64,000 nucleotides of DNA, taken from contig NZ_CP095551.1 in NCBI RefSeq assembly GCF_023078335.1, forward strand, positions 181,827 through 245,826, written 5' to 3'. Positions 1 through 9,664 of this stretch are shown here, piece by piece. Under the pieces are notes generated by a model. The model ran no database searches. It was not told the origin of the DNA and saw only the letters and a program-made list of their open reading frames with translations. The position numbers and the translations under genes are program-made. The DNA comes from Metabacillus endolithicus (GTDB lineage: Bacteria; Bacillota; Bacilli; Bacillales; Bacillaceae). Position 1 is the stretch's first letter. The number at the start of each line of letters is the position of its first letter.

Positions 1-681
1 AATCAACTATTGATCTGGATTCAAAAACCAAGTGCTACATTTGTTGCTGGATTTGAAACATGGAAAAAAAGAGGAAGGTATGTGAAAAAGGGAGAGAAAG
101 GGATTATGATTTTAGCTCCTATGAAAATCACCAGAAAAAACGATGAACATGAGGAAGATGAAGAATTTATGTTATTTCGTCCAATATATGTTTTCGATAT
201 ATCTCAAACAGAAGGTGAACCTATCCCTTCAATTGGTGAATATGTCAAGACTTTAAATGGAGAGACGGATCTTTATGAAAAAATCAAAGCTATAAGCCCA
301 TTTCCTGTAACAGAAACTACAGATTGTAAGGGTGCTGATGGTTATTACCGCATTAAGGAAAAAGATATTTTCATTGATTCTAAAAATTCTACGTCTCATA
401 AGTTGTTAACTCTAATTCATGAAATGGGTCATGGGTTATTACATGCAGATAGAAATAACATTCCGAGTAAAGCAGTGAGAGAAATTGAAGCTGAATGTGT
501 TGGATTTGTGACCTGTCATGCTTTAGGTATAGACACTTCTGAAAATTCTTTTGGGTATATTGCTTCCTATGGAAGAAGTAGGTCAGATGAATTAATTGAT
601 AAAAGTAGAGAAAGAATTAATAGGGTTTGTACATCGAATCTTAGGAGACTTCGAGGATACTTACGTTGCAATAGAAGATAA
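1..681 (+). CDS. ArdC-like antirestriction protein, 5'-partial
   Basis: The reading frame is open from the first base and the N-terminal match (NQLLIW, then ATFVAGFETWKK, then VKKGEKG) is internal to ArdC-type ssDNA-binding domains, so the true start lies before the window. The C-terminal half carries a zincin motif HEMGH (nt 418-432) of the ImmA/IrrE-like metallopeptidase fold. ArdC-family proteins are plasmid-encoded and protect incoming single-stranded DNA from restriction, which fits a leading-region gene. The last ~16 residues look scrambled: a +1 shift near nt 635 restores a tail (GDFEDTYVAIEDKELV) ending at 694, typical of the family, so a small frameshift near the end is likely. Family assignment is strong; exact role is inferred. 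Confidence 0.75.
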   Translation, partial: NQLLIWIQKPSATFVAGFETWKKRGRYVKKGEKGIMILAPMKITRKNDEHEEDEEFMLFRPIYVFDISQTEGEPIPSIGEYVKTLNGETDLYEKIKAISPFPVTETTDCKGADGYYRIKEKDIFIDSKNSTSHKLLTLIHEMGHGLLHADRNNIPSKAVREIEAECVGFVTCHALGIDTSENSFGYIASYGRSRSDELIDKSRERINRVCTSNLRRLRGYLRCNRR

Positions 682-700
682 AGAGCTTGTATAAAATAGA

Positions 701-737
701 AAAAAACCAGATTTCTTGAGTAGAAGTCTGGTTTTTT
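701..737. terminator. Bidirectional intrinsic terminator
   Basis: AAAAAACCAGA ... TCTGGTTTTTT forms a hairpin flanked by A and T runs. It lies between the convergent ArdC-like gene and the minus-strand pair 736-1531 and can serve both directions. Confidence 0.8.
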
Positions 738-981
738 AATTTATTAAAGCTGGGTGAAAATGTAAATGTTCATCGTGATAGCCTATATAGGTATAGTCAG
801 TATTGAACTTTTCTTGAGATATTACTAGCTCAGGCTCCGTTTCGTCGTTTAAACAAACAAGTATATAATCTCTCCCTAGGAGATCATTAGAAAAACAGTA
901 ATAAAGCCTTTCTCCGCTTAGCTCTTTATATATATCCCATTTCTTTAGTACACTCTTGCTGAAAACAAATTCCATTTCCAT
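736..981 (-). CDS. Hypothetical 81-aa protein
   Basis: I do not recognise the family. The longest frame begins at 1071 and overlaps the preceding gene, but a good ribosome binding site (AGAAGAGG) lies just before the ATG at 981 (MEMEFVF), which gives an 81-residue product and a clean 25-nt gap to the upstream gene. The protein is soluble-looking, with an acidic middle (NDETEPE) and a His-containing C-terminus (YHDEHLHFHP). It is probably co-transcribed with the membrane protein at 1007-1531. No function can be assigned. Confidence 0.5.
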   Translation of the reverse strand: MEMEFVFSKSVLKKWDIYKELSGERLYYCFSNDLLGRDYILVCLNDETEPELVISQEKFNTDYTYIGYHDEHLHFHPALIN

Positions 982-1006
982 GTATGACCTCTTCTCTAAA
1001 ATGGTT

Positions 1007-1531
1007 TTACTTGACATGTGATAGTAAATCATATTCTGACATTTCAGGTAAACCATAATATTCTTTTGCATCTAGGTATAATTTTTGGCGATCTTCTTTT
1101 GTTGTTGAACTATACATATCTTCAAACGACATATTGCCCTTTTCTGAGAGGTAATACATTGTAATCATCTTTGGATAATTAGATACATCAAGGTAAAATC
1201 CGTTTATAAGTTTTTTTGAAAGATATCCAAAGTAAGGCAAATCTGTTCCAAATTCTTTAATAGCTCTCTTTTTAGCTTTTTTGATTTTATGATGTAAAGA
1301 AAAATCAAAGTATCCACCAGATAAGACAACAATAAAATAACCCAAACATATAATGATCCAAAGCATTACCCATAAAACAAATAGACCTTGTATTTGAAAC
1401 CAAAATGAATCTCGAAATCTAGGCTCATTAGGTACAACACCAATATCTATCATAAAGTTCATGAATTCTGGAATCAAAGAAAATAAAAATAAACTTCCAG
1501 AAAATATTCCTAAACCTAATAATATTCTCAT
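1007..1531 (-). CDS. Hypothetical membrane protein, 174 aa
   Basis: Not a recognised family. Two hydrophobic segments are visible (about residues 3-25 and 45-72), followed by a basic stretch (KIKKAKKRAIK) and a soluble C-terminal half, suggesting a double-spanning protein with a cytoplasmic tail. The ATG is preceded by GAGGTG at good spacing. It is transcribed divergently from the T4SS operon, sharing the 1532-1789 intergenic region, and is first in a two-gene unit with 736-981. Confidence 0.55.
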   Translation of the reverse strand: MRILLGLGIFSGSLFLFSLIPEFMNFMIDIGVVPNEPRFRDSFWFQIQGLFVLWVMLWIIICLGYFIVVLSGGYFDFSLHHKIKKAKKRAIKEFGTDLPYFGYLSKKLINGFYLDVSNYPKMITMYYLSEKGNMSFEDMYSSTTKEDRQKLYLDAKEYYGLPEMSEYDLLSHVK

Positions 1532-1642
1532 AGTATCACCTCATAGGTTCATTTTAATTATACATATAAATGTATAATGTAGCAATTAAACTAATTATAC
1601 AGTATCATTTTACCTCATACAACAAATTCTGTAATAAAAGTA

Positions 1643-1671
1643 TTGTCATATATGACCTTTTTTTGTAGAAT
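1643..1671 (+). promoter_or_regulatory. Sigma-A-type promoter with palindromic operator for the T4SS operon
   Basis: TTGTCA (1643-1648), a 17-nt spacer and TAGAAT (1666-1671) make a good vegetative promoter. A perfect 12-bp palindrome GTCATATATGAC (1645-1656) overlaps the -35 box and spacer, where a repressor would block polymerase. Transcription would start about 30-35 nt upstream of the leader hairpin at 1711. Confidence 0.6.
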
Positions 1672-1710
1672 GAAGACAACTTAATATTTTCGCATTCATG
1701 CGATTATTTA

Positions 1711-1765
1711 GGCGGAAGACGCAAAATAATCCTTTTTAAAAAGGGTTGTTTTGCGTCTTTTTTTT
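1711..1765 (+). promoter_or_regulatory. Conserved leader hairpin, copy 1
   Basis: GGCGGAAGACGCA starts the element; the arm AAGACGCAAAA pairs with TTTTGCGTCTT, the inner stem is CCTTTTT/AAAAAGGG, and a T-run follows. The ribosome binding site of the VirB2-like gene lies about 13 nt after the T-run. As drawn it is an intrinsic terminator between the promoter and the first gene, i.e. an attenuator candidate. The same GGCGGAAGACGCA ... TGCGTCTTTTTT frame recurs at 32355, 36752 and 45853. Confidence 0.75.
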
Positions 1766-1789
1766 CAAATATTATATGGAGGTAAGTTT

Positions 1790-2179
1790 ATGAAAGGAAT
1801 TAGTATTAAAAAATTCGTTAAAGAGGTTATTCCCTACGCCTTTGTATTCGCATTTATGAGTACACTTATTTTCTTTACTGGTGTAGAGAGTGCTTCAGCG
1901 ACTGTTCCGACGATTCCTGGTGGGTCTGGAGGTAGTGATGTGACTACTATCAATACTATCTTAACAGGATGGATTACTAATATTCGTATAATTGGAGCAG
2001 TAGTAATAGTTATTGCGATTGTTCTTGCTGCGATTATGATTGGTATTTCAATGGGGAATTCAGCTAAAAGAGCACTGGGTATTTCTGCTTTAGTTAGTGC
2101 AATAGTAGGAATTATTCTTGTTTTAAAAGCGCCTGACCTAGCAAACTATGTTATTACTCAATCTGGTAGTGGGAGCTAA
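1790..2179 (+). CDS. VirB2/TrbC-like T4SS subunit
   Basis: The start at ATG 1790 (MKGISIKK) is chosen because GGAGG lies 8 nt upstream; the longer frame runs back into the leader hairpin. The 129-residue product has a signal-peptide-like N-terminus (hydrophobic 16-31, SASA near 34-37), a short Gly-rich mature start, and two transmembrane segments (about 65-87 and 96-113) separated by a small basic loop. That layout, and first position in a T4SS operon, match VirB2/TrbC-type small membrane subunits. In Gram-positive systems these may not form a classical pilus. Assignment rests on layout and context rather than strong sequence motifs. Confidence 0.65.
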   Translation: MKGISIKKFVKEVIPYAFVFAFMSTLIFFTGVESASATVPTIPGGSGGSDVTTINTILTGWITNIRIIGAVVIVIAIVLAAIMIGISMGNSAKRALGISALVSAIVGIILVLKAPDLANYVITQSGSGS

Positions 2180-2192
2180 ACAATAATAGTAT

Positions 2193-2224
2193 GACCTTAC
2201 ACTTCACTTGTAAGGTCTTTTTTT
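2193..2224 (+). terminator. Intra-operon terminator-like hairpin
   Basis: GACCTTACA ... TGTAAGGTC followed by seven T. It separates the VirB2-like gene from the rest of the T4SS operon, so it would give high VirB2 relative to downstream genes unless antitermination operates. Confidence 0.75.
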
Positions 2225-2244
2225 AAAGAGTAGGAGGAATTTAT

Positions 2245-2550
2245 ATGCGTACTAGAATGCCGTTTAATACTGAAGCGGAACGGAAAAGCATTAGAGGGGT
2301 TTCGTGGAGACAAGCAACTTACATTTTATTTGCTGCATTAGTTTACCTATCAATAGCTTCAGAGATTTTATTTTCAGGAAGATTCACATTTATTGTTGGA
2401 TTTGTTCTTTGTGCATTGACTTTGCCAATAACAGCACCTTTTCTGATTTTGGCATTTTTAAAGAATGGGAAATCAGGATACTACTACGATCAACATCTTA
2501 TATTTCTTTCGAAGTTTAAGAAATCTCAAACAGGTATCTGGAGGCAATAA
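2245..2550 (+). CDS. PrgI/VirB3-like T4SS protein
   Basis: A 101-residue protein with two closely spaced transmembrane segments (about 24-42 and 47-70) after a short polar N-terminus (MPFNTEAERKSIRG) and a short basic tail. The size, twin helices and position directly ahead of the VirB4 genes match the PrgI family, the Gram-positive counterpart of VirB3, an inner-membrane partner of VirB4. AGGAGG precedes the ATG, and only 3 nt separate it from the next gene. Confidence 0.7.
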   Translation: MRTRMPFNTEAERKSIRGVSWRQATYILFAALVYLSIASEILFSGRFTFIVGFVLCALTLPITAPFLILAFLKNGKSGYYYDQHLIFLSKFKKSQTGIWRQ

Positions 2551-2553
2551 CAT

Positions 2554-3435
2554 ATGTTAACTAATTTAATAATGATTGTACTAATTGGTCTCGTAATATA
2601 TTTCTTTGGTTACCCAATCATGGGAAAACCATATCCATTTAACCCTTTTAAAAAACGAGGGAAATCTAAAAAGAATAATTTAGGAACAAAACGAGGAAGT
2701 GAAGACACACAAGAACTTAAAGTGAACTTCCAAGAATTGATCGGGGTTAAAGGGATTCATGGTGAAGTAGTAGAGCTGAATGAAGCTGGTGAGAGCCGTC
2801 ACTTTATAGGATTAATTAAAACTGAATCAATTAACTATTTACTAAGAAGTATGAATGAACAACAAACGACTGATTTATCATATGAGCAATTATTAGCGCA
2901 GCTTAACTTAGGGCCAGGTCGTGAAGTTAACGTAGGGATTCATATTCAATCTAGACCAATTGACTTGTCTGAACAATTAAAACCATACCAAGAGTCATTT
3001 GAACAATTAAATCCGATTGCACAGAGATATGGAGAAACGATGTTCTTCCCGTACATGGAATATTGGCAACAAACAGTAGATGAGTTTGATTACCATAGTT
3101 ATTTTACTGTTGACCTTTATTACGACCAAAAGCTCTTAGAAGATCTAGATGAAGATTCAATTATTTTAAAGGTAAGAAATGAATTCAATCGAGTTGCTCA
3201 AATTATTGTACGTAACTATGCCAATATGGGCGGAAGAAGTAATATCTGTTCTGAAAGACAGCTTTATGAGGCATTATATTTTTCAGTAAATAAACAAACA
3301 GGGAGCATTGAACATTTCAACCGTTTTATTGAGAAAGATGGTATTTTATCACCATTTGTTACGGGGAAAGAATCAAAACCTAAAGTTAGATTTGAAGAAT
3401 ATGGAGAGGAGACAACAGAGTATGGGGCTATTTAA
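2554..3435 (+). CDS. VirB4 N-terminal-domain-like T4SS protein
   Basis: An N-terminal transmembrane helix (about 4-22) precedes a basic linker and a soluble domain beginning LIGVKGIHGEVVEL. That pattern resembles the N-terminal, non-ATPase part of VirB4/TraC proteins, here encoded by a separate gene. It overlaps the ATPase gene start by 14 nt (3422 versus 3435), implying translational coupling and a stable complex of the two products. No Walker motif is present. A VirB4-partner role is inferred from resemblance and tight linkage. Confidence 0.6.
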   Translation: MLTNLIMIVLIGLVIYFFGYPIMGKPYPFNPFKKRGKSKKNNLGTKRGSEDTQELKVNFQELIGVKGIHGEVVELNEAGESRHFIGLIKTESINYLLRSMNEQQTTDLSYEQLLAQLNLGPGREVNVGIHIQSRPIDLSEQLKPYQESFEQLNPIAQRYGETMFFPYMEYWQQTVDEFDYHSYFTVDLYYDQKLLEDLDEDSIILKVRNEFNRVAQIIVRNYANMGGRSNICSERQLYEALYFSVNKQTGSIEHFNRFIEKDGILSPFVTGKESKPKVRFEEYGEETTEYGAI

Positions 3436-5566
3436 AAAGAAGAAGGCTGCATCGCCTGAGTTAACAGAAGAACAAGATATAGAACAAGAAGAGAGTAGAG
3501 CAAGTAAAAAAGGAAAAAAAGCTAAAGAGGATTTACACGCTGTAGCAAGACAAAGTTATTTCGATAAAATTGGTTCAGCAGGTGTGCATTTTCCTGAACA
3601 TGTTAAAGATCGTGCATACCAATGTGACCAAAGAGCAGGTGCAGAATATTCTTCTAGGTCCTACATTTTAGATTTTGGTAATACCTCTATATCTACAGGA
3701 GAATTAGAGACATTGTATCGTGCAGGAGCTAGTAATATAACGTTTCACCTTACTAAACTCACTAAAAACCAAGCGACTCGTAAATATAAGAATGCAGTTA
3801 CAGACGAAGGTTCTCGTGTTATTCAAGCGAGAAAGTCAGGAAACGATATTGAGGAAAACGAAGCTCTAAAAGCAAGATCAAACGCAGAACGCCTGCTGGA
3901 TGAGATTAGTGATGGTTACAATGATGGTTTCTTAGGTACAATGGTTGTTACGTTATTTGCAAAGGACGACAAGACCCTTGATAACATAGGAATGTTAATC
4001 CAAGATACCTTAGAACATAACGAACATAATCTGAGACCGTTGTACGCTCGCCAAAAGGATGGATGGTTATCAGCTCTACCATTCTCGGGTAATCGACTTA
4101 CCGCAACAGTTGATAGAAGATTCTTTGATAGGACTTCAATTGTTGCTGCTTCTCCATTCTATTCTTCTAAAATTCCATTCAGCGGTGGTGTACCTGTTGG
4201 TGCGAATTTACACAATCAAAATATGGAATTTTTAAATGTATTTGCCCCTTACTTAGATAACTATTCTTCTCTTATAGTTGGTGCCTCTGGTTCTGGTAAA
4301 TCATTCAGTAACAAGTATATTTCCAGTTCACAAGTATTACTAGGATATCGGATCTTTAGTATTGATCCTGATGGGGAGAATGGACCTATATGTGTACTTA
4401 TGGGCGGAAAAGAGGTTGAGATACGTGAAGGTGGATCTTGTACAATTAATATTTGTGCTTTGACCGAAGAAGAAATTGAACAGACTTTACCAAATGGAAG
4501 AAGAGTTTCAAAAGTTATCGTACCAATAGGTTCAAAAGTTGGTAGATTAATAACGTTCTACAATAAGTTGTTAGATGGAATCTCTTCTCTTGAAAAGGAA
4601 TTATTAAAAAAAGCAATTATGGATGTAATTGAAGAATGGGGTATTACAGAGAATCCAGAATCACTGTATGAAAATGAAAAAACTCCAGTTAGATTATCAA
4701 ATGGAGATATTACGTATAAAAAACAACGTAAACCTGAATTTACCCTATCTGATATCTACAAACAAATATTAAAGAATACAACCTTAGGATATAATCTGCA
4801 TGATTTTTCATATCAAGAAATTATTGATCCTGATGCGAGAAGATTAATTAAGGTATTAAGAGGATACCTAAGAGATCGACCAGATGGAAAAATTCTCGAT
4901 GGTGAAACCCAGTTTAATGGGGAGAAAATCGATAACCTACTTGATGATATATGTTGGGTAAACTTTAACATGAAAGCTGTAGAAGGATCTGATATATACG
5001 ACATTATCATGCATGTCCTTACACTATTAGGATGGGAATACTTCGTTAAGAGGCCTTCTTTACGTAGATTTAAAAAACGCTTGAAGATCGAGGAAGCATG
5101 GAGAATGAAAAGAATTGATGGTGCTATGCAATTCGTTGAGGAACTAGCACGCCGTAGTCGTAAGTATCAGGCGGGTGTAGATATTATTACACAGGATTTA
5201 AATCCGTTCTTAGAAGATTCAGATGGACAAGCAGTTGTAAAGCAAGCAACAAGTGCATTGTTCCTTCGATTAGGTTCAGTTGATGATGAGGAAAAACGAA
5301 AATTGCAGTCAATTTTTAACTTGTCTGAGGGTGAACTACAAATCATTTGTCGTAAGCCTGCTGAATCAGAAGATTCCCAAACTAAAGGGGAAGGAATACT
5401 TCGTGTTGGTGGATCTTCTGCATATGTAAAAGTACAAGTAAGTGATGAAATGCGTGGGTTTATTGATACTGATACGGACTATCTAATAAATAATGGTCTT
5501 CTACCAGGTTTAGAAGAGTATGACAAGCAGGAAGAAGAAGAAGTTAGAGAGGCGTCATTAGTATGA
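3422..5566 (+). CDS. virB4: VirB4-family conjugation ATPase
   Basis: The start at ATG 3422 (MGLFKKKK) follows GGAGAGGAG; the longer frame would lie inside the preceding gene. The 714-residue protein has a charged N-terminal linker, then a VirB4 core. Walker A is VGASGSGKS (about residues 285-293) and the Walker B region is LKIEEAWRM (about 553-561), followed by the RRSRKYQAG ... ITQDLNPFL segment typical of VirB4/TraC/TraE ATPases. It powers substrate transfer and machine assembly at the membrane. The stop overlaps the next start (ATGA). Length and motifs are intact, and this is the firmest T4SS call here. Confidence 0.9.
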   Translation: MGLFKKKKAASPELTEEQDIEQEESRASKKGKKAKEDLHAVARQSYFDKIGSAGVHFPEHVKDRAYQCDQRAGAEYSSRSYILDFGNTSISTGELETLYRAGASNITFHLTKLTKNQATRKYKNAVTDEGSRVIQARKSGNDIEENEALKARSNAERLLDEISDGYNDGFLGTMVVTLFAKDDKTLDNIGMLIQDTLEHNEHNLRPLYARQKDGWLSALPFSGNRLTATVDRRFFDRTSIVAASPFYSSKIPFSGGVPVGANLHNQNMEFLNVFAPYLDNYSSLIVGASGSGKSFSNKYISSSQVLLGYRIFSIDPDGENGPICVLMGGKEVEIREGGSCTINICALTEEEIEQTLPNGRRVSKVIVPIGSKVGRLITFYNKLLDGISSLEKELLKKAIMDVIEEWGITENPESLYENEKTPVRLSNGDITYKKQRKPEFTLSDIYKQILKNTTLGYNLHDFSYQEIIDPDARRLIKVLRGYLRDRPDGKILDGETQFNGEKIDNLLDDICWVNFNMKAVEGSDIYDIIMHVLTLLGWEYFVKRPSLRRFKKRLKIEEAWRMKRIDGAMQFVEELARRSRKYQAGVDIITQDLNPFLEDSDGQAVVKQATSALFLRLGSVDDEEKRKLQSIFNLSEGELQIICRKPAESEDSQTKGEGILRVGGSSAYVKVQVSDEMRGFIDTDTDYLINNGLLPGLEEYDKQEEEEVREASLV

Positions 5567-7917
5567 CACTAAATACACTTGAACAACAGTTAAAATCAGC
5601 TAAGAAAAAAAGAATTGCGTTCATTTTGATCTTATTGTTGATGTTCTTCCCTGGTTCAGCTGCACACGCTGCTGAAAGTAAGTGGTACGAAAAGCCGTTT
5701 GCTTTCATGTTTTCAAAACTATTTGAATGGATATTAGAGCCATTCATAGGACTACATGAACCCGCTTATTATATTTTCTATCAAGGAGCAGGGAAGATAT
5801 GGGGATTGTATACACAGGAGCAATATAACAGTGCTATATATAATGGATTTAACATGATGCTGTTTGTTGTTGGTTTTTTACTCTGTGGTGCTATTGTCAT
5901 GATGGGGATTCAACATGGATATGCAAAATTTTCCTCAAGTATGAAATCTGACATAACAGATAATTTTTTGAAGGTTATCTTGGGGATTGTTTTACTTTTT
6001 CAGTTCTTCCCGCTTGTTAATTCATTTTTTACTTTAAATCACTATTTTGTACAAATGTTTGAAACCGGTATTACTGATCCAGTTAGTCTAAGAGATTTAG
6101 GAGCTACTGTTTTGACTAGTCAAGACGGGAAAACAGCTGGTGAAAAGATTGAGTTTACTGATTTATCTTCTGGAGAAGGTGACAACTGGATAAAGGATGC
6201 TATCGTTTCCTTTTTCTCACTAGGAGTTTCGATATGGTTTAAAGCTTATTATATTCAACGCTTAATTATGATTAGCGGGTTAATACTTCTAGCACCTGTA
6301 TGGATATCAACTATATTTTTTCCTAAGCTACAAGGTATTACAAGCTATGCTATGAAGGAGTTATGGGCACAAACAATTGCTCAAACTATTCATGCAGCAA
6401 TATTTTGGTTGTATTTCTGGTTGTTTGATAGCAACACAGATTGGTTGACATATATTATTGCTTTATCTATCTTTATCCCAGTTTCAGAGTCACTTCGTTT
6501 TGCAATGGGGGCTACTTCTGAGAGTGGTGGAAAGTTAGCCATGATTGGTACTGCTGCCGGCTTTGGTTCTCTTATGCATGGAGCTAAAGCGGTAGGTGAC
6601 ATAAAGAATGGAGTTAAAAATGGTTATGCAGAGAGTAAAGGGTTATTTGATGGATCTTCAGGGAAAGGAGGACAAAGCAGTAAAGGAAACGCTGGAATGT
6701 CTATGATGGCCATGAACAACGGAAAATCTGGAGGTGCAATGAATTCCTTAAACCCTATGATGGGAATGAATGAGGAGCGTCAATATGGAGGTGCTGTTCA
6801 AAACGTTAGTTCAAATCCTAGTAAATTCACTCAACGTATGAGAACGGTTGGGCATGTTGCAGGTGGGGTTGGATCAGCTATAGGGCGAATGGGAGGAAAT
6901 GCAACTGGATTAGGTGTAAGTCCTTTTGGTCAACACATTATGGCTGAAGCGGGTGCCAATATGGGACAAAGTGCTGGATACGGTTCTGGAGTCGTTGGTT
7001 TTGGTGTCGGTAAAGGAATGACTGACAAAGCAAAGAACTTTGGTCAATCAATAAAAGGTAATTTTGAGGAAAATCCGTTAATGAACCGGGAGCAATCTCG
7101 TGAGCAAAATATGAACCCATTGCAACAAGCTGGTCGTAATGTTGGAACTGTTGCAAGTAACCTTGGGAGAGCAACAGGAGATGCAATGGTTTCTCCCCAG
7201 TTTAGAAACAACCCACAGGCTCGTAGAGAAACTTTACAGCGTGCAGGTGGTGTCATGGGTGAAGCTCTTTATGGTCGAGGTATTGGCTATCAAATGGGGG
7301 CAGATGCTGCCACAAGTGTAATGGGTAAAGGTGTAGCAAATCCGCAACTTGGTAGACTTGATCAAGGCGTAGACTACTCAGTTGTTACAGAAAGGGATAG
7401 AAGTTATTTAGCTGAGAAAGGTCCAAACAATACTCTTACACCTATATCTAATTACGGCCCGGGAGATCCGAGTCTACCTAAAGATGCTAAGGTTATGCAG
7501 GATCATAAGATTACAACTAGTGATACGGGTGTTATAAGTATGAATCCTACTTCTGAAAAGTATGCTACACAACAAGTGCAAAGTCCTAATAATGGAAAAA
7601 TGGACGTTCAAACATTTAAGGTTGATAATTCAGTGAAAACTCCACAAGTTAGCACGTTTATCGACAGTAATACGTCAGAGGTAAATTCAAATGAACCACC
7701 AATTAGAACTAATTTGGTTCCTAAAATAGATGAGCAACCTTTGCCTAATATGAATCAACAGGGTTCAATGCCAAATAAGAGTGAAAAAGTACCACCAACT
7801 CAACCGATAGTACCTAACAATAACCAAATTAATAAAGGGGACAACTCAACATTAATTCCTAACAAACCAATAGTTCCACCTACAAATAACAATAATTTCC
7901 CTCCTAAGAAAGATTGA
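5563..7917 (+). CDS. VirB6/TrbL-like T4SS membrane protein
   Basis: A 784-residue polytopic protein. A signal-like N-terminus (FPGSAAHAAES, about 29-39) is followed by several transmembrane helices between about 90 and 315. Then come a Gly/Met/Ser-rich region with glycine-zipper-like stretches (about 340-580) and an Asn/Pro-rich hydrophilic tail (700-784). Polytopic core plus a long low-complexity C-terminus is the usual shape of VirB6/TrbL-like channel proteins in Gram-positive conjugation systems. Translation is coupled to virB4 by a 4-nt overlap, and the VirB1-like gene follows 10 nt later. Confidence 0.7.
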   Translation: MTLNTLEQQLKSAKKKRIAFILILLLMFFPGSAAHAAESKWYEKPFAFMFSKLFEWILEPFIGLHEPAYYIFYQGAGKIWGLYTQEQYNSAIYNGFNMMLFVVGFLLCGAIVMMGIQHGYAKFSSSMKSDITDNFLKVILGIVLLFQFFPLVNSFFTLNHYFVQMFETGITDPVSLRDLGATVLTSQDGKTAGEKIEFTDLSSGEGDNWIKDAIVSFFSLGVSIWFKAYYIQRLIMISGLILLAPVWISTIFFPKLQGITSYAMKELWAQTIAQTIHAAIFWLYFWLFDSNTDWLTYIIALSIFIPVSESLRFAMGATSESGGKLAMIGTAAGFGSLMHGAKAVGDIKNGVKNGYAESKGLFDGSSGKGGQSSKGNAGMSMMAMNNGKSGGAMNSLNPMMGMNEERQYGGAVQNVSSNPSKFTQRMRTVGHVAGGVGSAIGRMGGNATGLGVSPFGQHIMAEAGANMGQSAGYGSGVVGFGVGKGMTDKAKNFGQSIKGNFEENPLMNREQSREQNMNPLQQAGRNVGTVASNLGRATGDAMVSPQFRNNPQARRETLQRAGGVMGEALYGRGIGYQMGADAATSVMGKGVANPQLGRLDQGVDYSVVTERDRSYLAEKGPNNTLTPISNYGPGDPSLPKDAKVMQDHKITTSDTGVISMNPTSEKYATQQVQSPNNGKMDVQTFKVDNSVKTPQVSTFIDSNTSEVNSNEPPIRTNLVPKIDEQPLPNMNQQGSMPNKSEKVPPTQPIVPNNNQINKGDNSTLIPNKPIVPPTNNNNFPPKKD

Positions 7918-7927
7918 GGTTATATAG

Positions 7928-9070
7928 ATGGGGAATGCTTTGGAAAAAACGAAAGAAAATGCTAAGCAGTATGCCAAACAATACGCTAAACGAAAAGTTA
8001 AACAGTTAGTAAAGAAAGTAATTAGGAAAGTACTTTTAAAAGTTTTAAAGAAATTAGCTCTATATATAGGTAAACTTTTATTAAAGGCTTTCCTTAGTCT
8101 TGTAGCACTAATAGGAATACCAGGTACTATAGTATTTTTAGTTATTACTATTATCGGTGGTGCAATTTTAATAGTTGCTCCTAGTCTTGAATGGTTCGGT
8201 GATGATTCACCTATCACACCGGAAGAAGCAAAGAAACAGATTAATCAACTTATTCTAGATTCTAGTGAGTTAGAGCAATATAGACCTCCCTTTAAATTAG
8301 TTACTGCCATAGATGCAGTTAGAATATTAAAGGAAGATAAACAGCCTTGGGAAATTGATCCTGAACCAATTGTTAACGGGCTTGCACCAGATTTTGAATA
8401 TGAAACCCATGAAGATACTTATGAGATAAAAAAGGTGATAGAAACTGAAGTAACCACCTACACTTATCCCAATATGGGAACCGAAGGATGTCAAACTAGG
8501 GAGGAAATTTCAAGTGCATTTTGTTCTGAACGAGAAGAACATAAACATATTGAAACCGAAACAATTATTGAAAAAGAAACTGTAAAGAGGGAATTCTTAA
8601 AATCCGCTCATGCTTGGAATACTCTTGATACTTTTTACTATAAAGAAGTTGATGTTAATGGAGAATTCGCAAAGCAAAGTGAAAACAAAGAAGGAAATAC
8701 AAAAACGACTACTTATAAGCGGTTGGTTAAGGAGTGGCAACTCGATACAGTCAATAATATAAAGAATTACGAGAAGTTTGACAGTACAATTACGTCATTA
8801 CAATTTAAAGATGATGATATCAATTTATTGGTAGCCTCACTTATAGAAAATGGTATTCATATGGATGGATATACCGGATCTTATTTCGATGTCTTTATAG
8901 AAAATGGAATGGGTATGATGGTTCCACAAGAATATATGGAAATATATATAGCTGCTAATAAAAAATATGGAGTTGACTGGAATTATCTAGCGGCACATCA
9001 TTTTATTGAAACTCGATTCTCAACTATGGACCCAATGATATCATACGTGGGAGCTGAAGGCCATATGCAG
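7928..9070 (+). CDS. VirB1-like cell-wall hydrolase, exon 1 (transmembrane and transglycosylase N-part)
   Basis: Codons 1-381 of a gene interrupted by a group II intron. A very basic amphipathic N-terminus (KQYAKQYAKRKVKQLVKK) precedes a transmembrane helix (about 58-83). An extracytoplasmic spacer and the start of a soluble lytic transglycosylase domain follow. The catalytic glutamate is in HHFIETRF and the exon ends at GAEGHMQ. Without splicing the frame runs only four codons into the intron. Joined to 11592-12335 it reads GHMQ-FMPCTWVGW, a normal transglycosylase motif, in frame. The enzyme would open peptidoglycan for the T4SS channel. Confidence 0.85.
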
Positions 9071-9664
9071 GTGCGACCATAAGGTCATATAAGAAATCTC
9101 CTTTTGCATGGAGTAGGCAAGACTACAAAGCCTATCACTACCAAACTTATCCGTGAGGGAAACCAAATATCGGGGAGTGTAGCATGTTTGGAAAGCTATA
9201 AGTTATCGAATCATCACGATACGACTGAATAGCGAAGTGAAATGATGTAAACGAGGATAAAAGCTAAACTGCTTGAATGACAGTCCGAGGGGGTTATTGG
9301 CCCACCTATGACGGAAGATGATTACCTACGTTATACAACGAAACGTATGAGCTAATTGGAGACTCATTACGAAATACACACTGATTAACTGTATGTCAGA
9401 TGTGAGTAGTCTATCGTTGACCAACTATAATAAGTAGTAAAGGGCGAACGTCATATCCGACATTATATCAAGCTTGTTCTTATATGTGCTAAATGGTGAT
9501 TACCTACGTCAGAACGCTTTTATAAAAGCTATGATAAATTGTATCTGAATATCTGATATGGTAACGGAGTTCTCGTAGTAGTCCGAGATGGGGAAAGCCC
9601 ATTACATGGCGAAGGGGAACAGCTTATCAAGTCTAACTAAAATTGGAAAGGAGCGTAAGGCTCT

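Noticed and set aside
7044-7256. Minus-strand ORFs inside the VirB6-like gene (and similar ones elsewhere)
   Set aside because: They lie opposite long conserved genes, have odd composition and no translation signals; they are shadows.
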